Source: Lachnospiraceae bacterium (GTDB lineage Bacteria; Bacillota; Clostridia; Lachnospirales; Lachnospiraceae). From it: 64,000 nucleotides of DNA. The stretch's first letter is position 1; each line of letters begins with the position of its first letter. The notes beneath the pieces were generated by a model. That model ran no database searches. It saw only the letters and a list, made by a program, of their open reading frames with translations, and had not been told where the DNA came from. The DNA is taken from positions 21,240-85,239 of the forward strand of contig QXWW01000016.1 in the NCBI GenBank assembly GCA_009911185.1, in the 5' to 3' direction. Made by a program: the position numbers and the translations under genes. Shown piece by piece: positions 9,889 to 19,302 of the stretch.

Positions 9889-10821
9889 ATGAACAATTTA
9901 GAAAAATTTAAACGCATCTGCGAGAAAAAAGTTCCCATAGCAATAGAAAATGTTAACAACCGCCAGATTGTAATCTGGGGCGCATCCGACAGCGGACGTA
10001 TCGTAAAAGAATTATTATGCGGACAAGAACGGCATCCCGCTTTTTTTGTAGATAAAAACGCAGCGAAAATAAAACAATACTGCGACTGCCAGGTAAAAGA
10101 AACTGACCTGTTAGACGCCACGCTCCATTTCGTTTTCGTAGCCACGCTTGCTCTGCATGAAGAAATTGAAGAATTACTGGAACAGAAAGGTTTTACAGAT
10201 AAGGATTACACATATTTATGCGATAATGAAAGGTATCTCAAAGAAGATATTCTTTATCGGGGATGTTTCGTGGGCAGATATACTTATGGCTATGAAGAAT
10301 TACTGTCGGACTATCCCCTGGCAAGTAAAATCGGCCGCTTCTGTTCCATTAACAGTACCGCGCGTATCTGGAATAACCATTCTCTTGATACCGTAACCAC
10401 GCACCCCATTTTAGATCACAGATTATTCTATTCCAGAAAAGAAAAAGAGATGAGGCAGGCTTTTATCAAAAAGTATGGCAAACACCTCCACAATGCACCA
10501 TATGAAAACAGTGCGCTCAGGGACAATCGTCCCGTTGAAATTGGCAATGACGTATGGATCGGAGCCAACGTCATCCTTCTTCCCGGGGTAAAAATTGGAG
10601 ATGGCGCAGTCATTGCGGCCGGAGCTGTCGTAACGAAAGATGTGGAGCCTTATGCCATTGCCGGCGGCGTACCAGCAAAATTAATAAAGCACCGTTTTCA
10701 GAAAACGCAGATTGAGTCGTTTCTGCGGATTCAATGGTGGAAATGGGATATTACAAAAATTGAAGAGAACATTGAATTATTTTATCAGCCAGAACTGTTC
10801 TGTAACATCTTCGATATTTAG
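9889..10821 (+). CDS. hexapeptide-repeat acyltransferase (CatB/PglD type)
   Basis: An N-terminal PglD-like nucleotide-binding region ([18 protein letters not shown]) is followed by a left-handed beta-helix acyltransferase with the coils [38 protein letters not shown] and the family-typical exit [12 protein letters not shown]. The active-site histidine is probably in the [12 protein letters not shown] segment near residue 165. Such enzymes O- or N-acetylate sugars using acetyl-CoA. It is the last gene of the plus-strand glycan operon and is followed by a strong hairpin. Confidence 0.85.
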   Translation: MNNLEKFKRICEKKVPIAIENVNNRQIVIWGASDSGRIVKELLCGQERHPAFFVDKNAAKIKQYCDCQVKETDLLDATLHFVFVATLALHEEIEELLEQKGFTDKDYTYLCDNERYLKEDILYRGCFVGRYTYGYEELLSDYPLASKIGRFCSINSTARIWNNHSLDTVTTHPILDHRLFYSRKEKEMRQAFIKKYGKHLHNAPYENSALRDNRPVEIGNDVWIGANVILLPGVKIGDGAVIAAGAVVTKDVEPYAIAGGVPAKLIKHRFQKTQIESFLRIQWWKWDITKIEENIELFYQPELFCNIFDI

Positions 10822-10856
10822 AAAATGCGTCTCTTCCGGTCAGATAGATAAACCTA

Positions 10857-10893
10857 AACTGCCGCAGCGGGGAAAGAATCCGCTGCGGCAGTT
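10857..10893. terminator. perfect 14-bp hairpin between convergent operons
   Basis: A perfect inverted repeat (AACTGCCGCAGCGG at 10857-10870 against its complement at 10880-10893, 9-base loop) sits between two converging genes. Neither side has a clean T run, but the position and stem strength fit a bidirectional transcription end. Confidence 0.7.
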
Positions 10894-10920
10894 CTACGCT
10901 GCTGCCAATATCTCTGTTGA

Positions 10921-12903
10921 TTATTCTAACACAATCCCCAGCTCTCTTAATTTTTCCTCCTGTTTTTGATAAAATGGATACTCATGCGCCGCCCCTCCTC
11001 TATAGTAGGCAAACCAGCCGTTCCCATAACATGCCTTCAATACCTTCATACACTCCAAAGGCACTTCCACCGTGGTCGTTTCAAATGGAAGCGGGGTACT
11101 GTCCTCATACCATTCCTCTTTCAGCCTGTAATTCTCTCTGTTTTTAAGATAAGAATGACTGCACATATATGCAATTTCATCCCCATCTTCTTTCCCATAC
11201 ATCTGACTGATAGCGCTTGCAAGCCTTAACAGTTGATGTATATACGGACGCTCTTCTGTAAAATGATAATTGCATAGTTGTTCAATAAGCTTTAATTCTT
11301 TTTCAATGTCTTCCGTGATCTGGCTGCCGTTATCCTGCAGTTTGCAGGCCACAGACAATACATTCTGCAATATACCCGCCTGCATGTCGGCCTCTTCCTT
11401 ATTTCTGGGAATATAATCCAAAGGCTCTATATCTACGCCTACCACATAAGGGCATCCATAAAATTCATCCAATTTCTCCTGCTGCACATGTATATGCGCA
11501 TGATCCGAGTCCGCTACATTCAATACCCGCGCTCTTGTATTGGGCCAGCCCTCATCATAGGTGCCATCCACAATACAGTACCCTTCTGACAATTCTTCTC
11601 TGGCTATGGCAAAAAAACGGTTATAATCTTCGCGTTTCATGGCAATATCAATATCATCATCCCAGGGCACAAACCCCTGATGCCTCACTGCCCCTAAAAG
11701 CGTTCCCCAATCTGCAAAATAAAGAATATGATGCTTCTTGCAAATGCGCTCGACCTCCTTCATTACTTTTATAGAAGCTGCCCATGCGCGTTTCATCATT
11801 TTCTCAATATGAAAACTTTCTTTCGCAATATATTGATGAAAAAGCCCCGCTTCACAATATCTGACTCTGCGGTCTTCTTCTTTAAAATAATCAGACGGGA
11901 ATACCAGCCTGCTCCTCAAATTCTTTTCCTCCTGAATCGTCTGCTCATAATGCTTCACTACGCCCAAAAACTCCCGCCTGGCTTCTTCCAGGGAATCATA
12001 CGCCGCCGCAAATTCCGTGCCCGACACAACCGCCGCGCCAAAAGTTCCTCCCATGGTCATAACCGGAAGCCATTGATCCGCTATTGCGGCCAAAAAACTG
12101 CTGTCGCCAAGATGCAGCGCCATTCCCGGATTATATTCTAAAATCCGGGAAATCACGCTTTCCACATCTTTTGTATCCGTTAGGCAGGACTGGCACTGGT
12201 AAAATGCGAATCGCTCTCCCCTCCATTCCAGCTCCTCCTGTTGATGATTCACAATCTCCTCCTCATATTGCGGCGCAAAGAAACTAAGTTCTCCTGCTCT
12301 GGAAGCCGCCTCATTGGTATTAACCAGCAATACCTCTTTCTCCATTGAATGCTGTAAAACATAGCAGCATTCTAAAACAAAATCCCTCCACGCTTCATTA
12401 TCTGCAGAAAGCTTCTCGGTCAGCACCACCACCCGCTTTGCGTAGCGGTATGGATACAGCTTAGGGCATACCGCCACATTCAATTGCAGCATACAGCAGG
12501 CGAGCGCACGCTGTATAAGCGCCGCCAACATTTCCCGTGTATTTTGGGTATCACAATCTTTATGCTGCAGACGGAAACTGTTCAATTGCCCAAAAAGCCA
12601 GTATGCATTTTGCCACGACAATTGTCCGTCTTGCTGAAGCACGCGTATCAATTTTAAAAAATTCTCCATATAGACAGCATTGGCGTCAATATGCAAAAGG
12701 TACGAATATACCGGAAATATCAGCCCCATCTTTTCCTCAATCCGTTCACACAACGCCTCATGTATTTCCACTGCCATCTGCTTTCGCTCAGCTTCATCCG
12801 TTTGCAATGCTTTTTGGTACACATTGCCGGCATGTTCGATAAAATGCTCATCTACATTTTTGTTTCTTAACTGTTCTAACATGATACGATACGATTCCAT
12901 CAT
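10921..12903 (-). CDS. large LicD protein with ~340-residue N-terminal extension
   Basis: The C-terminal half (from about residue 365) is a LicD domain with [22 protein letters not shown]. The N-terminal ~340 residues are not a recognisable family, but they include LNVAVCPKLYPYRYAKRVVVLTEK and PGMALHLGDSSFLAAIADQWLPVMTMG, which look like pieces of a GT-B type fold. The 660-residue length is more than twice a simple LicD protein. This suggests a bifunctional enzyme that adds a sugar and a phospho-alcohol, which is inference. It lies 172 bases downstream of the GT-like gene at 13076 and probably shares its transcript. An ATG at 12900 is an equally possible start. Confidence 0.82.
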   Translation of the reverse strand: MMESYRIMLEQLRNKNVDEHFIEHAGNVYQKALQTDEAERKQMAVEIHEALCERIEEKMGLIFPVYSYLLHIDANAVYMENFLKLIRVLQQDGQLSWQNAYWLFGQLNSFRLQHKDCDTQNTREMLAALIQRALACCMLQLNVAVCPKLYPYRYAKRVVVLTEKLSADNEAWRDFVLECCYVLQHSMEKEVLLVNTNEAASRAGELSFFAPQYEEEIVNHQQEELEWRGERFAFYQCQSCLTDTKDVESVISRILEYNPGMALHLGDSSFLAAIADQWLPVMTMGGTFGAAVVSGTEFAAAYDSLEEARREFLGVVKHYEQTIQEEKNLRSRLVFPSDYFKEEDRRVRYCEAGLFHQYIAKESFHIEKMMKRAWAASIKVMKEVERICKKHHILYFADWGTLLGAVRHQGFVPWDDDIDIAMKREDYNRFFAIAREELSEGYCIVDGTYDEGWPNTRARVLNVADSDHAHIHVQQEKLDEFYGCPYVVGVDIEPLDYIPRNKEEADMQAGILQNVLSVACKLQDNGSQITEDIEKELKLIEQLCNYHFTEERPYIHQLLRLASAISQMYGKEDGDEIAYMCSHSYLKNRENYRLKEEWYEDSTPLPFETTTVEVPLECMKVLKACYGNGWFAYYRGGAAHEYPFYQKQEEKLRELGIVLE

Positions 12904-13075
12904 CTCTTCACCCTGCCGCTTTCTCTCCTAATTAAGACCTTTTTCCTTCAAACGCAAATCCATACTCGCGGATACATTTTTCTGGTATGTCTTTCTCACT
13001 ATTTTACCTGAATATCATCTTATCAATCTAAAAATCATTCCTGTCCCCGGCGCTTTCGGTTGCCGCTGCCATCCC

Positions 13076-14533
13076 TCATCCCTGCATAACCGCACGATAC
13101 ACACGGCTTCCTATTTGTTCTCTCCTGGCCTGTCCGCCGCCGGGCGCTTTCTCTCCCTTTATCTGCATTTGGTCCATTTTCAATACCTCCTGTAAAACCT
13201 CCCTTTCTTCGCTCTCCCACACATTCTGCAGCCACGCAGGCTTGCCTGTCGCGCGGTAAGTCACCAGAAGACTGCTCCAGTCGCCATAATACGCGTCTGA
13301 AAGGGCCATGGCAAGGTTTGGGTCCGGCGTTTCGTCAAATATTCCGTACGCCTCATCTTTAAACTGCTGCACCAGCTTCAGATACGTATCGCAAAGCTGC
13401 GGGCGCACAGAAATTATCGTAGATAATAGCAGCGGATGCGGCCGCCACAGCAGGACTGCCTCCTCACGCCTTTCTTTAAACGCCTCAAATACCTTGCCGA
13501 CCTTTATCAGCTCCTGCTCATTGTTGGCCAGCAGCACATTCATGGTCAAATTATATAAGACCACTTTTTTCCTGCTTTTATCCGGTTTGAGGAGCACTTG
13601 CTGCCAGCTTTGCGGCAGTTTATCTATCTCACAGTCTGTATGAAACAGTTTGTCAAACTTTGGTGAACCAAGCGGCAGAAATTTCTCTTCCGCCGTTTTC
13701 AACGCTCCTTCCCAGTCATTTTCCTTTAAAGTTCTCGTATACACACGGCGGTAGGTTTCGCATACGCTCCCAGGCTGCACAATCACCTTATCTGCAAAAA
13801 GAACGCCGGGCATATAACACTGATGCTCGGAAGGACCGCTTCCCTCACTGACAAAATACGGAATATAGACCAACTGCTCCGTACATTTTTTTAGCCTCGA
13901 CGCGTAATACTGCTCTGGTACCCGGGTAACTTTGTTGCATCCATCATAAGGGTTATGAAAGAAAATCACGTCCGGATGCCGTTCCTCCACAGAATATGCC
14001 TCATATGACGTTACTGGCACGTTTGAGGGATAATCTGCACATTTATCATGCAAGAGTCCCAGGCTTCCGTCCGGCAGCACATCATAAAAAGGAAGCGGCA
14101 CCACATAAACGTCTGCCGCCGGATCTTTTTGGGCCTCCAGCCACACGCTTTCCAAAGAATCCCACATGGAAGGCTGGTAGGGCAGAAACAAAACCTCTTT
14201 CTTCGCGGCAACAGATTTAAAACCCTGATACAACTCACCGACAACTTTTTTAGCTTTGTTCGCCAGTACACGCAGCCCGCCGTAATTATCCAGGACAATA
14301 CTCATCTGGTACGCCAGTTCACACAACTGCTCCAGTTCTGTAACCAGAGAATGATAATCACACAAATCTGCCTCCAGAACCGTGCCAATCGCAATGGCAT
14401 TCTGCTGAATCCAGGTCAGAATCTCCACCGCCTGTTCTTTGCTTACATGTTTCTGCCGATCCTCAAAAATAAGAAGTTTCTCTTTTATCGTATTAAGCCT
14501 GGAAATCTGATTATTTCTACAAAATTTTGTCAT
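13076..14533 (-). CDS. GT-B / CDP-glycerol glycerophosphotransferase-like protein
   Basis: The 485-residue protein has features of the TagF/TagB-like GT-B fold: a KEVLFLPYQPSMWDSLESVW strand-helix, DVIFFHNPYD, YIPYFVSEGSG, KVIVQPG, then the C-domain stretch KKVVLYNLTMNVLL, VLLWRPHPLL and ALSDAYYGDWSSLL. These correspond to the acceptor and nucleotide-binding halves in the glycerophosphotransferase family. Its start overlaps the stop of the upstream LicD gene by four bases (ATGA), so the two are coupled. The C-terminal ~40 residues are Lys/Gln/Arg rich. The donor may be a CDP-linked alcohol, but this is not certain. Confidence 0.65.
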   Translation of the reverse strand: MTKFCRNNQISRLNTIKEKLLIFEDRQKHVSKEQAVEILTWIQQNAIAIGTVLEADLCDYHSLVTELEQLCELAYQMSIVLDNYGGLRVLANKAKKVVGELYQGFKSVAAKKEVLFLPYQPSMWDSLESVWLEAQKDPAADVYVVPLPFYDVLPDGSLGLLHDKCADYPSNVPVTSYEAYSVEERHPDVIFFHNPYDGCNKVTRVPEQYYASRLKKCTEQLVYIPYFVSEGSGPSEHQCYMPGVLFADKVIVQPGSVCETYRRVYTRTLKENDWEGALKTAEEKFLPLGSPKFDKLFHTDCEIDKLPQSWQQVLLKPDKSRKKVVLYNLTMNVLLANNEQELIKVGKVFEAFKERREEAVLLWRPHPLLLSTIISVRPQLCDTYLKLVQQFKDEAYGIFDETPDPNLAMALSDAYYGDWSSLLVTYRATGKPAWLQNVWESEEREVLQEVLKMDQMQIKGEKAPGGGQARREQIGSRVYRAVMQG

Positions 14534-15513
14534 TCTTCTTCATCCTCGTACTGGTCCAGATCAATAAAAAACGGCTCCCCGGACATATGATTTTTCTTTA
14601 AAAATTTCACCAGCATCTTTTCCTGATTCGTATAAAACGGATATCCATGCGCTCCGCCCTGATTCACCGGCGTCATATAATTGTCTCCATATTTTAACCG
14701 GAGCAGCGCATCATATTCCCCCGGAACGGGAACTTCTATCACATTCTCAAACGGCATATAAATCGTTTCGCGGAACCATTCCTTCGGCATAAAGTAATTG
14801 GGGCGGTGAAGCGTGCGGTAAAGGGCGCCCTGCAATTCATCTGCATCCTCGTCTGTAAAAAGCATGCGTATATAGTCACCCAACATACGCAATTGCTGGT
14901 AAAGAGACTCCTCATAGTTAAATTTATACCTGCACAGCTCTTCAATCTGCGACAAAAATCTCTTCAAATCTTCTAACGTATTGATCCCTTCCTCATAGCC
15001 CTTTACCGCTCCCAACGACTTTAGAACAATCTTAAGCATTTCAAGCTGCATCCTGTCTTCCTGTGGATTGCGGGATTTATAATCCAATATATCTATATCC
15101 AGCCCAACCACATAAGGACATCCATGATATTCTCTCAGCCTCTGCGGTTCACAGGATATATCCCGGCTATTGACAATCCGGCTAATCATATTGTCATACT
15201 CTGCATCCTGATGCACGTTCACCAACTGATATCCGTCTGGAAGCTGCTCTAATGCAACTTTGCAAAACTTCTGATAATCCGTACGAATCATGGAGATATC
15301 AATATCGTCGTCCCATGGTATAAACCCTTTATGGCGTACCGCTCCCAAAAGAGTTCCCCAATTTGCAAAATACCGGATGCCATTCCGCCGGCATACTTCA
15401 TCAACCCTGACTAAGACCTCCATTTGAGCCGCCCAGACGCGCTTCATCATAGGTTTGATGCAGAATCCATCTCTGACTTCCTCTTCAAAAAATGAATCTT
15501 CAAACACTATCAT
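14530..15513 (-). CDS. LicD family phosphotransferase
   Basis: The signature [25 protein letters not shown] near residue 50 identifies LicD, and the FANWGTLLG context is the same as in the LicD domain at 10921. A GGAGAG box precedes the start. The gene is the first of a minus-strand unit (14530, 13076, 10921) that diverges from the CgeB-like genes at 15606 across a 92-base AT-rich gap. Expected role: transfer of a phospho-alcohol from a CDP donor to a surface or flagellin glycan. Confidence 0.88.
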   Translation of the reverse strand: MIVFEDSFFEEEVRDGFCIKPMMKRVWAAQMEVLVRVDEVCRRNGIRYFANWGTLLGAVRHKGFIPWDDDIDISMIRTDYQKFCKVALEQLPDGYQLVNVHQDAEYDNMISRIVNSRDISCEPQRLREYHGCPYVVGLDIDILDYKSRNPQEDRMQLEMLKIVLKSLGAVKGYEEGINTLEDLKRFLSQIEELCRYKFNYEESLYQQLRMLGDYIRMLFTDEDADELQGALYRTLHRPNYFMPKEWFRETIYMPFENVIEVPVPGEYDALLRLKYGDNYMTPVNQGGAHGYPFYTNQEKMLVKFLKKNHMSGEPFFIDLDQYEDEEE

Positions 15514-15559
15514 ATATAACTCTCCTTATCTATTTTCACCACTTTTCTGCAAATCGTGA

Positions 15560-15565
15560 TATAAT
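15560..15565 (+). promoter_or_regulatory. candidate -10 box
   Basis: A TATAAT hexamer lies 40 bases before the 15606 start in the divergent AT-rich gap. No -35 with correct spacing is obvious, so this is only a candidate; the gap is palindromic and AT-rich enough to serve both directions. Confidence 0.35.
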
Positions 15566-15605
15566 ATACTATATTTCATTATATACTATTTCCTGGAGGT
15601 ACGCT

Positions 15606-16778
15606 ATGTATTTTTTATTTATCCGTATCGCAAATTCTACCCTGGATCTTCCCTGGGCGCTGGCAGAGCTGGGAGAACAGGTAAAAGTCTATGGAGCCGC
15701 TGAATTTAACCCCGTATATCCTCCCGCTGCAGAAGAATTTGATAAACTGGACGCTTTTATGTCGGAACATCACTTTGACGCCCTGATTTCCTATTTATTT
15801 GTGCCGGAAATTTCCGACCTCTGCCAGAAGCACAATTTACCTTATATTGGATGGGTCTATGATTCCCCCTTATCCACCCTGTTCCACCCAACCGTACGTA
15901 ACCCCTGCAACTATCTATTCATTTTTGACCGGGCGGAATATGAATACATGAAATGCATGGACATCCCTCACCTGTATTATCTGCCCCTGGGCGTTAATCT
16001 CTCCCGCACAGGTGCATTAAATATTACGGCCGAAGATGAGACAAATTTTAACTGTGATATATCCTTTATCGGAAATCTTTATGAGTATAATTCCTATAAC
16101 CGTTTTATCCGCCTGTTTCCGGCAGAAGTGGCCGCGGAACTAAAGCTCTATCTCCTGGATAACCTGTGCAACTGGCATAAGGCCAAACCCTGGCCCAGAA
16201 TTTCCCGGCGCACCTCCGAATATATGGCTCAAACCTTTGGCAATGATGTTCTCAACCATGGACATATGGACCTTGACCTTTTTCTTGGAATCACCTTCCT
16301 ATCCAAAAAATTGGCGGAAATGGATCGGATCACTGTGCTCAATACCCTTGCACAGCAATTTAAGGTAGACCTGTATACCAGAAGCGATCCCTCTTTCCTT
16401 TCAAATATCCAGGTTCATCCTGCCGTCAGCTATTATTCCAGTATGAACAAGATTTTTTACCTTAGCCGGATAAACCTGAATATCACCCAGCCCTCCATCG
16501 AAACGGGGCTGCCACAGCGCATTCTCGATATTATGGGTTCCGGAGGCTTCTGCCTGAGCAATTACCAGGAAGAAATTGACGATTATTTTATAATTGGCAA
16601 AGAAATAGAAGTTTTCCGTGATCTGGAGGAATTGAAAGAAAAGACCTCCTACTATCTCACTCATGAAGAGGAACGATTACAAATCGCTATAAACGGCTAC
16701 CGCCGCATCCGGGAAGACTTTTCTTATCTGCATCAGTTAAAAAAACTTCTTAATACCGTAAAGGAGGATCTTGCATGA
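15606..16778 (+). CDS. CgeB-like glycosyltransferase 1 of 3
   Basis: A 390-residue GT-B protein of the CgeB / DUF3880 kind: the N-half has YIGWVYDSPLSTLFHPTVRNP and FIFDRAEYEYMK, the C-half SRINLNITQPSIETGLPQRILDIMGSGGFCLSNYQ with a late acidic EEIDDYF. The start at 15606 is set by a GGAGG box 6-7 bases upstream; the frame stays open further upstream but lacks a ribosome site. Two paralogues follow immediately, and the set runs towards flagellin. CgeB-like enzymes are frequent next to flagellin genes in Clostridia, where they are thought to extend flagellin glycans. Confidence 0.85.
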   Translation: MYFLFIRIANSTLDLPWALAELGEQVKVYGAAEFNPVYPPAAEEFDKLDAFMSEHHFDALISYLFVPEISDLCQKHNLPYIGWVYDSPLSTLFHPTVRNPCNYLFIFDRAEYEYMKCMDIPHLYYLPLGVNLSRTGALNITAEDETNFNCDISFIGNLYEYNSYNRFIRLFPAEVAAELKLYLLDNLCNWHKAKPWPRISRRTSEYMAQTFGNDVLNHGHMDLDLFLGITFLSKKLAEMDRITVLNTLAQQFKVDLYTRSDPSFLSNIQVHPAVSYYSSMNKIFYLSRINLNITQPSIETGLPQRILDIMGSGGFCLSNYQEEIDDYFIIGKEIEVFRDLEELKEKTSYYLTHEEERLQIAINGYRRIREDFSYLHQLKKLLNTVKEDLA

Positions 16779-17977
16779 AACTTTTATTTTACCGTTACGG
16801 AAGTATCTGCGAACCGGATATTATCTTGGGATTTCAGGAGCTTGGACACACCGTCCTGGAAATCACAGCAGAAATGAGCGGGCCTGCCCTGACGCCGCAG
16901 GAATCCATTCAGATTTTCAGCAATCAATTATTGGCGCAACCGGTCGATTTTGTGTTCAGCATCAACTTTTTCCCCTTTGTAAGCGAGGTATGCAATATTT
17001 TTAAACTGCCATACCTGTGTTGGACCGTTGATTCTCCGGTGATGGAACTGTTTACCGGCTCTGTCTCTCACCCCTGGAACCGGATTTTCCTCTTTGACCG
17101 CGCGCAATATCAAGAGATTTCTCCCTTGAACCCCGGACGCGTATTTCATCTTCCGCTTGCAGTAAATATTGTTCAAAAACAAAATATTATACAAAAAACT
17201 TCTGCAAAAATGCATCCCGAATTTTCTTCCGATGTTTCTTTCGTCGGCTCTCTTTACACAGAAAAATGCCCTTATGACAAGCTTTCCGAGCCTCCCGACT
17301 ATCTTTGCGGCTATCTCGAAGGACTGATGGAGGCGCAAATACGAATATACGGGGGATTCCTCATTGAAGAACTGCTGCCAGAACAAATCATTCAGGATTT
17401 TAAGCAGCATCTTCCAGGATTTTTTACGAATCCTTTTGCCACTCATCTGACAGACCGTCAGACCGTAGCGCAGCTATATATAGGCAATAAAATATCTTCT
17501 ATGGAACGCCTGCGGGCCCTGGAAGCGCTCTCCACCCGTTTCTCCGTAGACCTTTATACTGCCAGCGACGCCTCCTGCCTTGCGCAGATACATAACCGCG
17601 GACTGGCCAATACGCTGGAAGAAATGCCGCTCATTTTCCACAACAGCAAAATTAATTTAAATATCACTTCCAAATCCATACGCAGCGGTATTCCCCTTCG
17701 TATTTTTGATATCCTGGGCTGCGGCGGTTTCGCCCTTACCAACTTTCAATTGGAACTTCCGGAATTATTTCTTGTGGGAGAAGATCTTGTCTGCTATGAG
17801 AATATGGAGGATCTTATCTGCAAAACAGATTATTTTCTCCGTCATGAATCCGAACGCCGGGAAATTGCTGAAAAGGGATTTGAAACCGTAAAAAAATACC
17901 ATACTTACCCACTTCGCTTAGAGAAAATGCTCCATCTCGCATTTTCACGAAACGATGCCTCAATACCGGCAGAATGA
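16775..17977 (+). CDS. CgeB-like glycosyltransferase 2 of 3
   Basis: A 400-residue paralogue of its neighbours. Matching landmarks are LCWTVDSPVMELFTGSVSHPWN, FLFDRAQYQE, SDVSFVGSLYTEKCPYDKL, and SKINLNITSKSIRSGIPLRIFDILGCGGFALTNFQ. It overlaps the previous gene by four bases (ATGA) and has an AGGAGG box inside that gene's end, so translation is coupled. It resembles copy 3 more than copy 1 (both share a YDKL/YDRL and a GYLEGLMEAQ/GYLEAVIEAQ segment). The likely role is sugar transfer in flagellin or surface glycosylation; the donor is unknown. Confidence 0.85.
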   Translation: MKLLFYRYGSICEPDIILGFQELGHTVLEITAEMSGPALTPQESIQIFSNQLLAQPVDFVFSINFFPFVSEVCNIFKLPYLCWTVDSPVMELFTGSVSHPWNRIFLFDRAQYQEISPLNPGRVFHLPLAVNIVQKQNIIQKTSAKMHPEFSSDVSFVGSLYTEKCPYDKLSEPPDYLCGYLEGLMEAQIRIYGGFLIEELLPEQIIQDFKQHLPGFFTNPFATHLTDRQTVAQLYIGNKISSMERLRALEALSTRFSVDLYTASDASCLAQIHNRGLANTLEEMPLIFHNSKINLNITSKSIRSGIPLRIFDILGCGGFALTNFQLELPELFLVGEDLVCYENMEDLICKTDYFLRHESERREIAEKGFETVKKYHTYPLRLEKMLHLAFSRNDASIPAE

Positions 17978-18002
17978 ACGGAACCGAAAGGAGGACTTTT
18001 CG

Positions 18003-19178
18003 ATGAATGTTTTATTTATAGACTGGCCGTGCTTCGGCAGGTCAGACGCCATTTCCACCCTGAAAAAAATGGGGTACAAGCCCACCATATTCAGCCACGA
18101 AGATTATCAGGAGCGAATCAGCCCCACGTTTGATAAGGCTTTTGATGAAGCTGTCAAAACCACAAAATTCAAATTCTGTTTTTCTTTTAATTACTACCCT
18201 GTGGTATCTGAGGGCTGTAAACGCAATGAGCTTCCCTATATCTCCCTTGTGTATGACAGCCCACATGTTCCCCTGTATTCTTATACCATGATTTATCCTA
18301 CCAATCATGTATTTCTTTTTGATAAACAAGAATACTTAAAGCTTAGGAGCATGGGAATCCCAACCGTATACTATTCCCCTCTTCCCGTCAATGCGTCCGC
18401 TATGGAACAACACGGCAAAAAAGGATATGACCGCAAAAAATGTACCTGTGATATTTCCTTTGTAGGCTCTCTGTACAACGAGGACCATAATTTATACGAT
18501 CGTCTGACTAATGTCAATGACTACACCAGAGGTTATCTGGAGGCTGTCATTGAGGCACAGTTAAAAATCTACGGCTACAACTTCCTGGAAGAAGTGCTTA
18601 CGGAAGATATTCTGGCAGAACTGCTGCGGGTGTGCCCTTATTCCAATGACAGATACGGAGTGGAAACGCCTGCATATATTTATGCCAATTATTTTCTTGG
18701 ACGAAAAATTACGTCCATAGAACGACTCCGGATTCTGACGGCTATTGGCGAACGCTTTCCACAGCAGCTCAAGCTTTTTACATTAAATCCGAAATTTAAG
18801 ATCCCTTATGTACAAAATATGGGAACTGCAGATTATGCTACGGAAATGCTGCCTGTCTTTGCCAACAGTAAAATTAACCTCAATATCACTTTAAAGAGCA
18901 TTCAGTCCGGCATCCCTTTACGCGCCATGGATATTATGGGCGCTGGAGGGTTTCTGCTTACAAATTTCCAGGCCGATTTCCTGGATTACTTTGTCCCCGA
19001 CGAGGATTTTGTATACTACAATGATCTGGAAGATTTGCTGAATAAAATCGAATACTATCTCTCACACACGGAAGAACGACAGGAAATCGCCAGAAATGGG
19101 TATCAGAAAGTGAAAGAAAACCACAGCTTCCAAAAATGCTTTGAAAATATTTTAGGTGCGGCGCAATTAAATCTCTGA
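18003..19178 (+). CDS. CgeB-like glycosyltransferase 3 of 3
   Basis: A 391-residue paralogue with LPYISLVYDSPHVPLYSYTM, CDISFVGSLYNEDHNLYDRL, GYLEAVIEAQLKIYGYNFLEE and NSKINLNITLKSIQSGIPLRAMDIMGAGGFLLTNFQADFLDYF. The start at 18003 follows an AAGGAGG box; the open frame extends upstream but without a ribosome site. It ends 125 bases from the convergent flagellin gene, with a shared hairpin terminator between them. Three in-tandem copies suggest successive additions to one glycan chain. Confidence 0.85.
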   Translation: MNVLFIDWPCFGRSDAISTLKKMGYKPTIFSHEDYQERISPTFDKAFDEAVKTTKFKFCFSFNYYPVVSEGCKRNELPYISLVYDSPHVPLYSYTMIYPTNHVFLFDKQEYLKLRSMGIPTVYYSPLPVNASAMEQHGKKGYDRKKCTCDISFVGSLYNEDHNLYDRLTNVNDYTRGYLEAVIEAQLKIYGYNFLEEVLTEDILAELLRVCPYSNDRYGVETPAYIYANYFLGRKITSIERLRILTAIGERFPQQLKLFTLNPKFKIPYVQNMGTADYATEMLPVFANSKINLNITLKSIQSGIPLRAMDIMGAGGFLLTNFQADFLDYFVPDEDFVYYNDLEDLLNKIEYYLSHTEERQEIARNGYQKVKENHSFQKCFENILGAAQLNL

Positions 19179-19252
19179 TTCGTGTTTTGCGCATTTTTCC
19201 ATTTTCCAGGACGGGCATGTTACGTTTCGCGTGACAGGTCTTTTCTGGAAAA

Positions 19253-19283
19253 AAAACAAGACCGAGAAACTCGGTCTTGTTTT
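19253..19283. terminator. bidirectional intrinsic terminator between glycosyltransferase 3 and flagellin
   Basis: A 14-bp stem (AAAACAAGACCGAG against its complement) with a 3-base AAA loop. An A run on the left and a T run on the right give a U tract on both strands. It serves flagellin on the minus strand and the glycosyltransferase unit on the plus strand. Confidence 0.9.
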
Positions 19284-19302
19284 ATGATAGTCACTAATCT
19301 GA

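Noticed and set aside
10857..10893. Attenuator or riboswitch at the 14-bp palindrome
   Set aside because: It lies between two converging genes with no downstream start, so a transcription end is sufficient.
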